A DNA stretch of 64,000 nt, from contig NZ_CADFDK010000009.1 in assembly GCF_902832885.1 (NCBI RefSeq), forward strand, positions 124,001 to 188,000. Reading direction: 5' to 3'. Shown piece by piece: positions 23,366-32,296 of the stretch; the stretch's first letter is position 1; every line of letters starts with the position of its first letter. The notes under the pieces were generated by a model. The model ran no database searches, was not told where the DNA came from, and saw nothing but the letters and a program-made list of their open reading frames with translations. Position numbers and translations under genes: made by a program. This stretch comes from Burkholderia seminalis DSM 23518. Lineage in GTDB: Bacteria > Pseudomonadota > Gammaproteobacteria > Burkholderiales > Burkholderiaceae.

Positions 23366-23968
23366 GAGAGGCGGAGGCTACCAGGGTACGGCGCGCTCCG
23401 GCGCCGTCGCGTGGTGCCGCGTGACTGGAAAGAGGCAGCTCTCCGGGTACGTCCTCCAGGCAACGAACGCCTGCCTGCCCCCTTCATCCACCTGCGATCG
23501 CGCGCATCCTTGCGCATTCCGGTTTTCAGATTTTTCAATTGTTGCGATTTTCGATGCATTGAATTGCATCGAACCCTGTAGCAATGGAACCGGTTCCAGC
23601 TATAATTCGCCGCACTCGTCGCCGGGCCCTAAAGAGGGTCGTGCACGTTGCGCTTGCCGTCGGCAAACGCGGCGTCTAAGTTGAACAAGGGTCATGGCGA
23701 TGGCAGCAGATGCCGGTCGAAAGGCCGCTATTTGTCTGACGATAGGGCCCGTTAAGAGGTCGATCCGTGCAGCGCGCCGCCGTCGCCGGCGCGACGCGCG
23801 GCCGCATGAAGGCGTCACCGTGCATCGCGCGGCCGTTGCCCGCATCGAGGTTGTTCGCAACATATGAAGAACAGGACGGCCAGCCGCATGCGGCACGGCT
23901 TCCGGCCGGCCACGCGGCATGCGGAATGCGCGTGGCCGGCGCCGATCCCCAACGATCAACATCCGACC
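23366..23968. other. Regulatory and leader region of the gluconate dehydrogenase operon
   Basis: About 600 nt between divergent kptA and the dehydrogenase gamma-subunit gene. It has a LacI/PtxS-type operator and a TATAAT box (listed separately). The leader after them is long, about 360 nt, and contains two related segments: GGGCCCTAAAGAGGGTCG (23624-23641) and GGGCCCGTTAAGAGGTCG (23745-23762). No gene is supported. Confidence 0.55.
23585..23606 (+). promoter_or_regulatory. PtxS-like LacI-family operator overlapping a promoter
   Basis: TGGAACCGGTTCCA (23585-23598) is a perfect 14-bp palindrome, two substitutions from the Pseudomonas PtxS operator TGAAACCGGTTTCA. A perfect TATAAT -10 box follows at 23601-23606, placing the operator in the -35/-10 spacer, where binding would block transcription. 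PtxS responds to 2-ketogluconate, the product of the enzyme encoded downstream. No ptxS gene is in the window. Confidence 0.7.
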
Positions 23969-24709
23969 ATGTCCACGCCACCTGACAAACCCAACTCGCG
24001 CCGCCGTTTCCTGCGCACGTCGGTCGCGCTCGTGCCGATCGCGTCGGTCGCCGGCTGCGACCTGCGCTCGTCGTCGCCGTCCGCGACGACGGCCGGCAGC
24101 GCGCCCGCCGCATCGTCCAGCGCCGAGCGCGCCCCGTACAAGCCGACCTTCTTCGATGCGAAGGAGTGGGCGTTCGTCCAGGCCGCCGTCGACCGGCTCA
24201 TCCCGGCCGACGCCGAAGGCCCCGGCGCGCTCGAATCGGGCGTGCCCGAATTCATCGACCGCCAGATGGAGACGCCGTATGCGCACGGCGCGACGTGGTA
24301 CATGCAGGGGCCGTTCCAGCAGGGCGTGCCCGAGCTGGGTTACCAGTTGAAGCTGGTGCCCCGCGACATCTACCGGCTCGGCATCGCGGCCGTCAACCGT
24401 TATTGCGAAAAGGCGCACGGCAAGGCGTTCGCGGATCTCGACGCACCGGCGCGCGACACCGTGCTCGGCGCGCTGGAGAAGGGCGCCGCGCAGATCGACG
24501 ACGTCCCGCCCGGCGTGTTCTTCGGCCAGTTGCTGCAGAACACGCGCGAAGGTTATTTCTGCGATCCGGTGCACGGCGGCAATCACGACATGGCCGCGTG
24601 GAAGATGATCGGCTTTCCGGGCGCACGCGCGGACTTCATGGATTTCGTCAACCAGAGCGGCAAGCCCTATCCGTACGGGCCCGTCTCGATCAACGGGGAG
24701 CGCAGCTGA
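23969..24709 (+). CDS. Gluconate 2-dehydrogenase-type subunit 3 (gamma)
   Basis: 246 aa from ATG 23969. The N-terminus has a twin-arginine signal (NSRRRFLRTS at ~10-19, then a hydrophobic stretch ending VAGC), as in gluconate dehydrogenase small subunits that carry the flavoprotein partner across the membrane. FFDAKEWAFVQAAVDRLIPAD and YFCDPVHGGNHDMAAWKMIGFPGA are family signatures. A longer frame is open to 23864 but would bury the Tat motif. It is the first of three overlapping genes; the stop and next start share one base (TGATG, 24707-24711). The family also includes sorbitol, fructose and 2-ketogluconate dehydrogenases, so gluconate is favoured mainly by the PtxS-like operator. Confidence 0.88.
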   Translation: MSTPPDKPNSRRRFLRTSVALVPIASVAGCDLRSSSPSATTAGSAPAASSSAERAPYKPTFFDAKEWAFVQAAVDRLIPADAEGPGALESGVPEFIDRQMETPYAHGATWYMQGPFQQGVPELGYQLKLVPRDIYRLGIAAVNRYCEKAHGKAFADLDAPARDTVLGALEKGAAQIDDVPPGVFFGQLLQNTREGYFCDPVHGGNHDMAAWKMIGFPGARADFMDFVNQSGKPYPYGPVSINGERS

Positions 24710-26487
24710 TGGCCGCAGAGAAAAAGCCGCATGTCGATGCGGTGATCGTCGGCTTCGGCTGGACCGGTGCGATTCTCGCGAAGGAACTGACCGAAGCGGG
24801 CCTGAAGGTCGTCGCGCTCGAGCGCGGCGAATATCGCGATACGTACCCGGACGGCGCGTATCCGAACACGATCGACGAGCTGACGTACAACATCCGCAAG
24901 AAGCTGTTCCTCGACCTGTCGAAGACGACCGTGTCGATCCGCCACGGCCTGCAGGACACCGCGCTGCCGTACCGGCAGCTCGCCGCGTTCCTGCCGGGCG
25001 AAGGCGTCGGCGGCGCGGGGCTGCACTGGTCGGGCGTGCATTTCCGGATCACGCCGGAAGAGCTGCGCCTGCGCAGCCACTATGAAGAGCGCTACGGCCG
25101 GAAGTTCATCCCCGAAGGGATGACGATCCAGGATACGGGCGTGACCTACGACGAGCTCGAGCCGCATTTCGACTTCGCCGAGAAGGTGTTCGGCACGTCG
25201 GGGCAGGCGTACAAGGTCGGCGGCAAGGTGGTCGGCGACGGCAACGTGTTCGAGGCGAACCGCAGCGACAACTTCCCGCTGCCCGCGCAGCTCAATACGT
25301 ATTCGGCGCAGCGCTTCTTCGACGCCGCCAAGTCGCTCGGCCTGCATCCGTACCGGCTGCCGTCGGCGAACACGTCGGGCCCGTACACGAACCCGTACGG
25401 CGTGCAGATGGGCCCGTGCAACTTCTGCGGCTACTGCAGCGGTTACGCGTGCTACATGTACTCGAAGGCGTCGCCGAACCTGAACATCCTGCCCGCGCTG
25501 AAGCAGGCGCCGAACTTCGAGCTGCGCTCGAAGTGCCACGTGCTGCGGGTCGACCTCGACGACACGAAGAAGCGCGCGACCGGCGTGACCTACGTCGATC
25601 CGGCCGGGCGCGAAGTGCACCAGCCGGCCGATCTCGTGATCGTGGCCGCGTTCCAGTATCACAACGTGCACCTGCTGCTGCTGTCGGGCATCGGCAAGCC
25701 GTACGATCCGGTCTCGGGCGAGGGTGTCGTGGGCCGCAATTTCGCGTACCAGAACCTGTCGACGATCAAGGCGTTTTTCGACAAGGATACCTACACGAAT
25801 CCGTTCATCGGCGCGGGCGGCAACGGCGTCGCGGTGGACGATTTCAACGCGGACAACTTCGACCACGGCCCGCTCGGCTTCGTCGGCGGTTCGCCGCTGT
25901 GGGTGAACCAGGCCGGCGTGAAGCCGATCAGCGGCATCGCGACGCCGCCCGGCACGCCGCAGTGGGGTTCCGCGTGGAAGAAGGCCGTCAAGGACAACTA
26001 CGCGCACACGATCTCGATGGACGCGCACGGCACCAACATGTCGTACCGCGACGTGTATCTCGACCTCGACCCGACCTATCGCGATTCGTACGGTCAGCCG
26101 CTGTTGCGGATGACGTTCGACTGGAAGGACAACGACATCAAGATGGCGCAATACGTGACCGGGCAGATGAAGAAGATCGCGGAAGCGATGGGGCCGAAGG
26201 CGATCAGCGTGTCGACGCGCGAGTTCGGCAAGCACTTCGATTCGCGCGCCTACCAGACGACCCACCTCGTCGGCGGCGCGATCATGGGCACCGACCCGAA
26301 GACGAGCGTGCTGAACCGCTACCTGCAGTGCTGGGACGTGCACAACGTGTTCGTGATGGGCGCGTCCGCGCTGCCGCAGGGCATCGGCTACAACCCGACC
26401 GGGATCATCGCGGCGCTGGCCTACTGGTCGGCACGCGCGATCCGCGAGCAATACCTGAAAAATCCTGCCCCGCTGGTGACCGTATGA
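24709..26487 (+). CDS. GMC-family FAD dehydrogenase, gluconate 2-dehydrogenase-type large subunit
   Basis: 592 aa from ATG 24709. The FAD-binding VDAVIVGFGWTGAILAKELTEAG lies at residues ~8-30, followed by VALERG. A Cys-rich loop GPCNFCGYCSGYACYMYSK near the middle resembles the [3Fe-4S]-binding Cys cluster of the large subunits of such dehydrogenases. The C-terminus has THLVGGAIMGTDPKTSVLNRYLQCWDVHNVFVMGASALPQG with the GMC catalytic His, then the FAD end GYNPTGIIAALAYW. It oxidises the sugar acid in the periplasm and passes electrons to the cytochrome subunit. No own signal: export with the Tat-carrying gamma subunit is expected. Confidence 0.9.
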   Translation: MAAEKKPHVDAVIVGFGWTGAILAKELTEAGLKVVALERGEYRDTYPDGAYPNTIDELTYNIRKKLFLDLSKTTVSIRHGLQDTALPYRQLAAFLPGEGVGGAGLHWSGVHFRITPEELRLRSHYEERYGRKFIPEGMTIQDTGVTYDELEPHFDFAEKVFGTSGQAYKVGGKVVGDGNVFEANRSDNFPLPAQLNTYSAQRFFDAAKSLGLHPYRLPSANTSGPYTNPYGVQMGPCNFCGYCSGYACYMYSKASPNLNILPALKQAPNFELRSKCHVLRVDLDDTKKRATGVTYVDPAGREVHQPADLVIVAAFQYHNVHLLLLSGIGKPYDPVSGEGVVGRNFAYQNLSTIKAFFDKDTYTNPFIGAGGNGVAVDDFNADNFDHGPLGFVGGSPLWVNQAGVKPISGIATPPGTPQWGSAWKKAVKDNYAHTISMDAHGTNMSYRDVYLDLDPTYRDSYGQPLLRMTFDWKDNDIKMAQYVTGQMKKIAEAMGPKAISVSTREFGKHFDSRAYQTTHLVGGAIMGTDPKTSVLNRYLQCWDVHNVFVMGASALPQGIGYNPTGIIAALAYWSARAIREQYLKNPAPLVTV

Positions 26488-27905
26488 AGAGGACGATGAA
26501 TTCCCTCGCCACGCGCCGCATGTCCTCGTGGTCGCGTGCCCTCGCGGCCGCGGCGAGCTGGGTCGTGTTCGGCCTCGCCGGCACGACGGCCGTCGCGCAA
26601 CCGGCGGCGCCCGCCGCGGCTTCCGGCCCGGCGGCTGCACCGGTGGCCCGGTCGGCCGACGCGAGCCTGGTCAAGCGCGGCGAATACCTCGCGCGCGCCG
26701 GCGACTGTATCGCATGCCACACCGCGAGCGGCGGCAAGCCGTTCGCCGGCGGGCTGAAGTTCGACACGCCGATCGGCGGCATCTACTCGACGAACATCAC
26801 GCCGGACCCGAAGACGGGTCTCGGCGGCTGGACTTACGAGGACTTCACGCGCGCGGTGCGCGAGGGCGTGCGCAAGAACGGCGACACGATGTATCCGGCC
26901 ATGCCGTTCCCGTCGTATTCGCGCCTGACCGACGACGACATGAAGGCGCTGTACGCGTACTTCATGCACGGCGTCGCGCCCGTCGAGCACGAGAACCGCG
27001 CGGTCGACATCGTGTGGCCGCTGTCGATGCGCTGGCCGCTCGGGATCTGGCGCAAGCTGTTCGCGCCGGCGCCGAAGCCGTTCGATGCGGCGCCGTACAC
27101 CGATCCGGTGGTCGCGCGCGGCGCGTATCTCGTACAGGGCCTCGGCCACTGCGGCGCGTGCCACACGCCGCGCGCGCCGACGATGCAGGAGCGCGGGCTG
27201 ACCGATGCGGACGGCCCGGACTTCCTGGCCGGCGGCGCAGCGATCGACGGCTGGGTGCCGACGAGCCTGCGCGGCGAGCCGCGCACGGGCCTGGGGACGT
27301 GGAACGAAGCCGAGATCGTGCAGTTCCTGAAGACGGGCCGCACGCTGCGCACGGCCGCGTTCGGCGGGATGACGGACGTGGTCGGCCACAGCATGCAGCA
27401 CATGACCGACGACGACCTGAACGCGATCGCGCGCTACCTGAAGACGCTGCCGCCGCGCGTGCAGGGCGAGCAGCCGCACGTATACGACGCGGCCGCCGCG
27501 AAGGCGCTGCAGACGGGCGACGCGAGCAAGCCGGGCGCGGCCGTCTATCGCGACAACTGCATGGCCTGCCACCGCAGCGACGGCCACGGCTACACGCGCG
27601 TGTTCCCGGCGCTGGCCGGCAACCCGGTCGTGCAGGGGGACGATCCGACCTCGCTGATCCACGTCGTGCTGGAAGGCAGCGCGCTGGAGGGGACGCGCAC
27701 CGCGCCGTCGACCTTCACGATGCCGCCGTTCGGCTGGCGCCTGTCGGACCAGGAAGTCGCCGACGTGTCGAACTTCGTGCGCACGAGCTGGGGCAACACG
27801 GGGGCGCCGGTGACGGCCGCGCAGGTCGCTAAGGTGCGCAAGAGCGTGCCGTCGACGCGGCCGGAGCCGCCGCCGGGCGCGCGGTTCCCGCAAGCGTCGC
27901 GCTGA
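26484..27905 (+). CDS. Triheme cytochrome c subunit of gluconate 2-dehydrogenase-type complex
   Basis: 473 aa; ATG 26484 overlaps the previous TGA (ATGA). A Sec signal peptide (hydrophobic ~17-35, cleavage near AVAQP) is followed by an Ala/Pro linker. Three haem c sites are visible: CIACH (75-79), CGACH near 225 and CMACH near 360, each with a later Met ligand candidate (MYPAMPFPSY, MTDVVGHSMQHM, TMPPFGWRLS). The C-terminus is Pro-rich without an obvious anchor helix. It accepts electrons from the flavoprotein and passes them to ubiquinone at the inner membrane. Domain order and length match the gluconate/alcohol dehydrogenase cytochrome family. Confidence 0.92.
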   Translation: MKRTMNSLATRRMSSWSRALAAAASWVVFGLAGTTAVAQPAAPAAASGPAAAPVARSADASLVKRGEYLARAGDCIACHTASGGKPFAGGLKFDTPIGGIYSTNITPDPKTGLGGWTYEDFTRAVREGVRKNGDTMYPAMPFPSYSRLTDDDMKALYAYFMHGVAPVEHENRAVDIVWPLSMRWPLGIWRKLFAPAPKPFDAAPYTDPVVARGAYLVQGLGHCGACHTPRAPTMQERGLTDADGPDFLAGGAAIDGWVPTSLRGEPRTGLGTWNEAEIVQFLKTGRTLRTAAFGGMTDVVGHSMQHMTDDDLNAIARYLKTLPPRVQGEQPHVYDAAAAKALQTGDASKPGAAVYRDNCMACHRSDGHGYTRVFPALAGNPVVQGDDPTSLIHVVLEGSALEGTRTAPSTFTMPPFGWRLSDQEVADVSNFVRTSWGNTGAPVTAAQVAKVRKSVPSTRPEPPPGARFPQASR

Positions 27906-28005
27906 CGCGGGCGGCGGGGCGCCGGCCCCGCCGGTCCGACCCGTTTCACGGCGCCGGCCGCGACGTGCGGCGCCCGTCGTTTCGCCGGGGTTGCACCCCG
28001 CAAAA

Positions 28006-28040
28006 GCGCGCGGCCGCGTGAATTTTTCGCGGCCGCGCGC
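28006..28040. terminator. Strong 13-bp hairpin after the dehydrogenase operon
   Basis: GCGCGCGGCCGCG (28006-28018) pairs perfectly with CGCGGCCGCGCGC (28028-28040) around a T-rich 9-nt loop. The right flank CATTCTTCC is only weakly T-rich; the left flank AAAA would give a T-run on the minus strand. Most likely the terminator of the operon ending at 27905. Confidence 0.6.
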
Positions 28041-28113
28041 CATTCTTCCGCCTCATCCCTTATCCTTTCACTCTTGAACCTTACTAAATAGTTACAAGAG
28101 CTTGGGAGGGGGG

Positions 28114-29829
28114 ATGCCTCATGACGTCAGCCTGATTGCGTTGCTCGCGGCCGGTTTCGGTCTCGCGATGATCTTCGGTTACCTCGCGTCGCTGCTGAAA
28201 ATGCCGCCGCTGGTCGGCTATCTGCTTGCCGGGATCGTGATCGGCCCCGGCACGCCCGGTTTCGTCGGCGACCTGTCGCTCGCGCAGCAGCTCGCGGAAG
28301 TGGGCGTCATGCTGCTGATGTTCGGCGTCGGCCTGCATTTTTCGCTCGGCGATCTGCTCGCGGTGCGCAAGATCGCGCTGCCGGGCGCGGTCGTCCAGAT
28401 TACCGTCGCGACGCTGCTCGGCGGCGGGCTCGCGCTCACGTGGGGCTGGAGCCTCGGCGCGGCGCTGGTGTTCGGGCTCGCCTTGTCGGTCGCGAGTACC
28501 GTCGTGCTGCTGCGCGCGCTGGAAGGACGCGGGCTCGTCGAGACGGTCAACGGGCGCATCGCGGTCGGCTGGCTGGTCGTCGAGGATCTCGTCATGGTGC
28601 TCGTGCTGGTGCTGCTGCCGCCCGTCGCGGGGCTGCTCGGCGGCACGCCGCCCGGCGATACGCATGCGGCGGGCGGCAGCGTGTGGGGCACGCTCGGCGT
28701 CACGATGCTGAAGGTCGCGGCGTTCATCGCGCTGATGCTGGTGGTCGGCAAGCGCGTGTTTCCGCGCATTCTGTGGCTCGTCGCGCGCACCGGCTCGCGC
28801 GAGCTGTTCACGCTGTGCATGATCGCGGCCGCGGTCGGGATCGCGTTCGGCGCGGCGAAGCTGTTCGACGTGTCGTTCGCGCTCGGCGCGTTCTTCGCCG
28901 GGATGATGATGCGCGAGTCGGAATTCAGTCGGCGCGCGGCCGATGAGACCTTGCCGCTGCGCGACGCGTTCTCGGTGCTGTTCTTCATCTCGGTCGGCAT
29001 GCTGTTCGACCCGAAGGTGCTGCTCGAGGAGCCGCTGCACGTGATCGAGGTCGCGGCGATCGTGCTGGTCGGCAAGACGCTCGCGGCCGTCGCGCTCGTG
29101 ATCGCGTTCCGCTATCCGCTGAACACCGCGCTGACGGTCGGCGCGGGCCTCGCGCAGATCGGCGAATTCTCGTTCATTCTCGCGGGGCTCGGGCGTGCGC
29201 TCGGGCTCTTGTCGGCCGAGGGGCAGAGCCTGATCCTGGCGGTCGCGCTGATTTCGATCGCGATGAACACGCTGCTGTTCGCGATGATCGACCCGGCGCT
29301 CGTGTGGATCCGCAAGCATTCGGCGTTCGCGCGCAAGCTCGAGGCGCGCGACGATCCGCTCGCCGCGCTGCCGATGTCGACGCCGCAGACCCACTTGACG
29401 GGGCAGGTCGTGATCGTCGGCTACGGCAAGGTCGGCACGCGGATCGCGCATGCGCTGGACGAGCGCGGGATCGCCTATGTCGTCGTCGAGCAGAATCGCG
29501 AGCTCGTCGAGAAGCTGCGCGCGGACGGCATCGCGGCCGTGTCGGGCGACGCGATCGAGCCGATCGTGCTCGTGCAGGCGCATATCGCGCGGGCCGGGAT
29601 GCTGGTCGTCACGCTGCCCGACGTGTTCGACGTGCGGCAGATCGTCGAGATCTCGCGCACGCTCAACCCGACGCTCGAAGTCGTGCTGTGCACCAACAGC
29701 GGCGACGAGGCCGCGCTGCTGTCCAGCGAGGGTGTCGGCACCGTGTTCATGGGCGAGACCGAACTCGCGCGCGGGATGACCGAGCACGTGCTCGGCCGGA
29801 TGGTGAAGCCGGTCGCGGCCGCGCATTGA
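28114..29829 (+). CDS. CPA2-family cation:proton antiporter with RCK/TrkA-N domain (YbaL-like)
   Basis: 571 aa from ATG 28114, directly after GGGAGGGGGG; the in-frame TTG at 28102 lies inside that ribosome-binding site. Twelve or so membrane helices fill residues ~5-385, with GVMLLMFGVGLHFSLGDL, SVASTVVLLRALE and LGAFFAGMMMRESEFS as CPA2 marks. A cytoplasmic NAD-binding TrkA-N domain follows (VVIVGYGKVGTRIAHALDERG, then VSGDAIEP). The long central hydrophilic loop GGTPPGDTHAAGG is typical of YbaL. It probably exchanges K+ or Na+ for protons under regulation by NAD(H). Monocistronic. Confidence 0.92.
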   Translation: MPHDVSLIALLAAGFGLAMIFGYLASLLKMPPLVGYLLAGIVIGPGTPGFVGDLSLAQQLAEVGVMLLMFGVGLHFSLGDLLAVRKIALPGAVVQITVATLLGGGLALTWGWSLGAALVFGLALSVASTVVLLRALEGRGLVETVNGRIAVGWLVVEDLVMVLVLVLLPPVAGLLGGTPPGDTHAAGGSVWGTLGVTMLKVAAFIALMLVVGKRVFPRILWLVARTGSRELFTLCMIAAAVGIAFGAAKLFDVSFALGAFFAGMMMRESEFSRRAADETLPLRDAFSVLFFISVGMLFDPKVLLEEPLHVIEVAAIVLVGKTLAAVALVIAFRYPLNTALTVGAGLAQIGEFSFILAGLGRALGLLSAEGQSLILAVALISIAMNTLLFAMIDPALVWIRKHSAFARKLEARDDPLAALPMSTPQTHLTGQVVIVGYGKVGTRIAHALDERGIAYVVVEQNRELVEKLRADGIAAVSGDAIEPIVLVQAHIARAGMLVVTLPDVFDVRQIVEISRTLNPTLEVVLCTNSGDEAALLSSEGVGTVFMGETELARGMTEHVLGRMVKPVAAAH

Positions 29830-29904
29830 CGGCGCGCGGCATCGCGCCGCGCACCGGGCAGCGCGCGGCGGCCCGGGCGGCCGCCGGCCCTGCGGGCTTC
29901 GGTG

Positions 29905-30300
29905 TCAGTAGAACGTCTCGAGCGTCGGTTCCCGCGCCATCACCACGCGATTGCCGGCCAGCAGGCCGCCGCCCACCGGCAGCGCGACGCCGGTGATGAT
30001 CCGAGCGGCCGGCGAACTCAGGAACGGCGCGGCCTGCGCGACGTCGTCGGGCGTCGCGAAATCGTCGGGCGGATACCCCTTTCTCGATTGCTCGAACACC
30101 TGCGGATTGCGCCGCACGCGCGCTTCCGACGCGGGTGTCTTCACCGTGCCGGGCAGCACGATGTTCGCGCGCGCGCCGTCGCGGCCCTATTCGATCGCCA
30201 GCGATTTCGTGTCGCTGATCAGCCCGGCCTTGGCCGCGCTGTAGGCCGGATGTTGTAGTCGGGCGCACCGGCAAGGCCGCCTGCGGCGCGCAAATATTGC
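29905..30300 (-). pseudogene. Degraded short-chain dehydrogenase/reductase
   Basis: Reading from right to left, the remnant shows GGLAGAPDYNI, then a one-base deletion near 30250, then PAYSAAKAGLISDTKSLAIE (catalytic YxxxK), then an in-frame TAG at about 30188 where other SDRs have a Tyr or Phe codon, then GARANIVLPGTVKTP and the normal SDR C-terminus to 29905. The first half with the NAD-binding Gly motif is missing; another frame disruption near 30280 is likely. The open frame from an internal Met (30159) encodes only 84 residues and would lack the active site. Sequencing error could mimic the frameshift, but two lesions plus the missing N-terminus make a pseudogene more likely. Confidence 0.75.
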
Positions 30301-30403
30301 AGGAGGACGCGGCGGGAACCCTCAAATGATGCGGGGCGTTCCTGGAACGTGGGATGAAAGCAGGGAAGGGCGACGCGCATCCGGCATCGCCCGGACGGCG
30401 ACG

Positions 30404-32296
30404 TCAGCCTGCGGCAGCCTTCGCCGGCGCGGCCGTGCCGGATCGTGCGGCCGTCTCGAGCGGCGCGGATGGTTTCCGCGCGGCAGCCGTCCGGGCCGGC
30501 GAGGCCTTCGGCGCGGCTACCGTCTTCTGCGGCGCAGCCGCTTTTGCCGGCGCATTCTTCTCGGGCTCGACCGGCGCATCGGGCGGTACGCCGAGCAATT
30601 GCAGCGAGCCGCTCGTGACCGACGCGAACACCGGGCCGGCCACCGTGCCGCCGTAGTAGCCCTTGCCGCGCGGCTCGTCGATCATCACGGCGACGATCAG
30701 GCGCGGGTTGCTCATCGGCGCCATCCCCGCGAACAGCGCGCGGTACTTGCCCTTTGCATAGGTCGCGCCGACCTGCTTGCGCGCGGTACCGGTCTTGCCG
30801 CCGATCCGGTAGCCGTCGACGCGCGCGCGGCGCCCCGTACCGCCTTCGCCGACCGCCATCTCGAGCATCGAGCGGATCGACGCGGCCGTTTGCGGCGACG
30901 TCACGCGGTGGCCACGATGCGCGTCGATCGTCTGCTGATCGGTGCCGTTCTTCAGCAGCGACACCGGGTGCAGCGTGCCGTCGCCCGCATAAGCCGTGTA
31001 GGTCTGCGCGATCTGCAGCAGCGACATCGACAGGCCGTAGCCGTAAGCCATCGTCGCCTGCTCGATCGGCCGCCAGCGCTTGTAGCCGCGCAGCCGGCCC
31101 GACGCCACGCCCGGGAACGTCAGTTCCGGCGCGCGGCCGATCCCGTACTCCTGGTATTTGTTCCAGATCGTTTCGGCGGGCAGGTTCAGCGCGAGCTTCG
31201 CGAGCGCGACGTTGCTCGACTTCTGCAGCGCCTGCGAAACCGTCAGCGACCCGTGGTTCGACGTGTCGTGAATCACGGCCGGGCCGATCTTGTAGGTGCC
31301 GGGCGACGTGTTGATGATCGTGTTCGGCGTGACCTTGCGTTCGTCGATCGACAGCGCGACGACGAGCGGCTTGATCGTCGAGCCCGGTTCGAACGTGTCG
31401 ATCACCGCGCGGTTGCGCAACTGCTGGCCGGTCAGGCGGGCACGATCGTTCGGGTCGAAGGTCGGGTAGTTCGCGAGCGCGAGGATCTCGCCGTTCTGCG
31501 CGTCGAGCACGACGACGCTGCCTGCCACCGCGTTGTTCTCGATCACGGCGGCCTTGAGCTGGCTGTACGCGAGCTGCTGGATGCGGCGATCGATCGTCAG
31601 CTCGATCGTCGCGCCGTGCTGCGCGGGGACGAGCGGGCGCGTATCCGACACGATGCGGCCGAGCCGATCGCGGATCACCTCGCGTTGCCCCGACGTGCCT
31701 TGCAGGCGTGCATTCGCCGCGAGTTCGACGCCTTCCTGGCCCTTGTCCTCGACGTTCGTGAAGCCGACCACGTGCGCGGCCGATTCGCCTTCCGGATAGA
31801 AGCGCTTCGAATCGGCGATCTGCGTGATGCCGTCGATCGCGAGCTTGTCGAGGCGGCCCGCGGTATCGGCGTCCACTTGCCGCTTGAGCAGCACGAAGGT
31901 CTTCTCGTTGCCCAGACGCCGCTTCACCTCGACGAGCGGCATGTCGAGCAGCTTGGCGATCTGCGGGTAGTCGGTATCGGCGACCTGTTTCGGGTTCGCC
32001 CAGATTTCATAGGTCGACAGGCTGACCGCGAGCATCGCGCCGTTGCGGTCGACGATGCGACCGCGCATCGCGTCGAGCTCGATCGTGCGCTGGTAGCGCT
32101 TCTGGCCCTGTCCGACATAGAAATCCTGGTTCGCGACCTGCACCCAGAAGGCCCGCGCGATCAGCGCGGCGAACGCGAGGAACACGACGATCACGATCAA
32201 CCTCGAGCGCCACATCGGCAGGCGCGACGCGAGCATCGGATTCTTGGTCGCGGCCGCGTACGGATCGGCGGGGTGGGTCTTCTTTTTCACGCTCAT
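30404..32296 (-). CDS. FtsI-type penicillin-binding protein (class B PBP), paralogue outside dcw
   Basis: 630 aa. A single N-terminal membrane helix (~33-49), the FtsI-type pedestal (DAMRGRIVDRNGAMLAVS, 75-92), and a transpeptidase domain with S306-T-I-K309, S360-S-N and K501-T-G. All three active-site motifs are intact, so D,D-transpeptidase activity is expected. After ~570 the tail is Ala/Lys/Pro-rich low complexity. Canonical ftsI lies in the division-cell-wall cluster; here there are no mur or mra neighbours, so this is an extra copy, perhaps used under particular conditions or with altered beta-lactam affinity. The ATG at 32296 begins MSVKKKTHPADPY, a usual cytoplasmic tail. Confidence 0.9.
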   Translation of the reverse strand: MSVKKKTHPADPYAAATKNPMLASRLPMWRSRLIVIVVFLAFAALIARAFWVQVANQDFYVGQGQKRYQRTIELDAMRGRIVDRNGAMLAVSLSTYEIWANPKQVADTDYPQIAKLLDMPLVEVKRRLGNEKTFVLLKRQVDADTAGRLDKLAIDGITQIADSKRFYPEGESAAHVVGFTNVEDKGQEGVELAANARLQGTSGQREVIRDRLGRIVSDTRPLVPAQHGATIELTIDRRIQQLAYSQLKAAVIENNAVAGSVVVLDAQNGEILALANYPTFDPNDRARLTGQQLRNRAVIDTFEPGSTIKPLVVALSIDERKVTPNTIINTSPGTYKIGPAVIHDTSNHGSLTVSQALQKSSNVALAKLALNLPAETIWNKYQEYGIGRAPELTFPGVASGRLRGYKRWRPIEQATMAYGYGLSMSLLQIAQTYTAYAGDGTLHPVSLLKNGTDQQTIDAHRGHRVTSPQTAASIRSMLEMAVGEGGTGRRARVDGYRIGGKTGTARKQVGATYAKGKYRALFAGMAPMSNPRLIVAVMIDEPRGKGYYGGTVAGPVFASVTSGSLQLLGVPPDAPVEPEKNAPAKAAAPQKTVAAPKASPARTAAARKPSAPLETAARSGTAAPAKAAAG

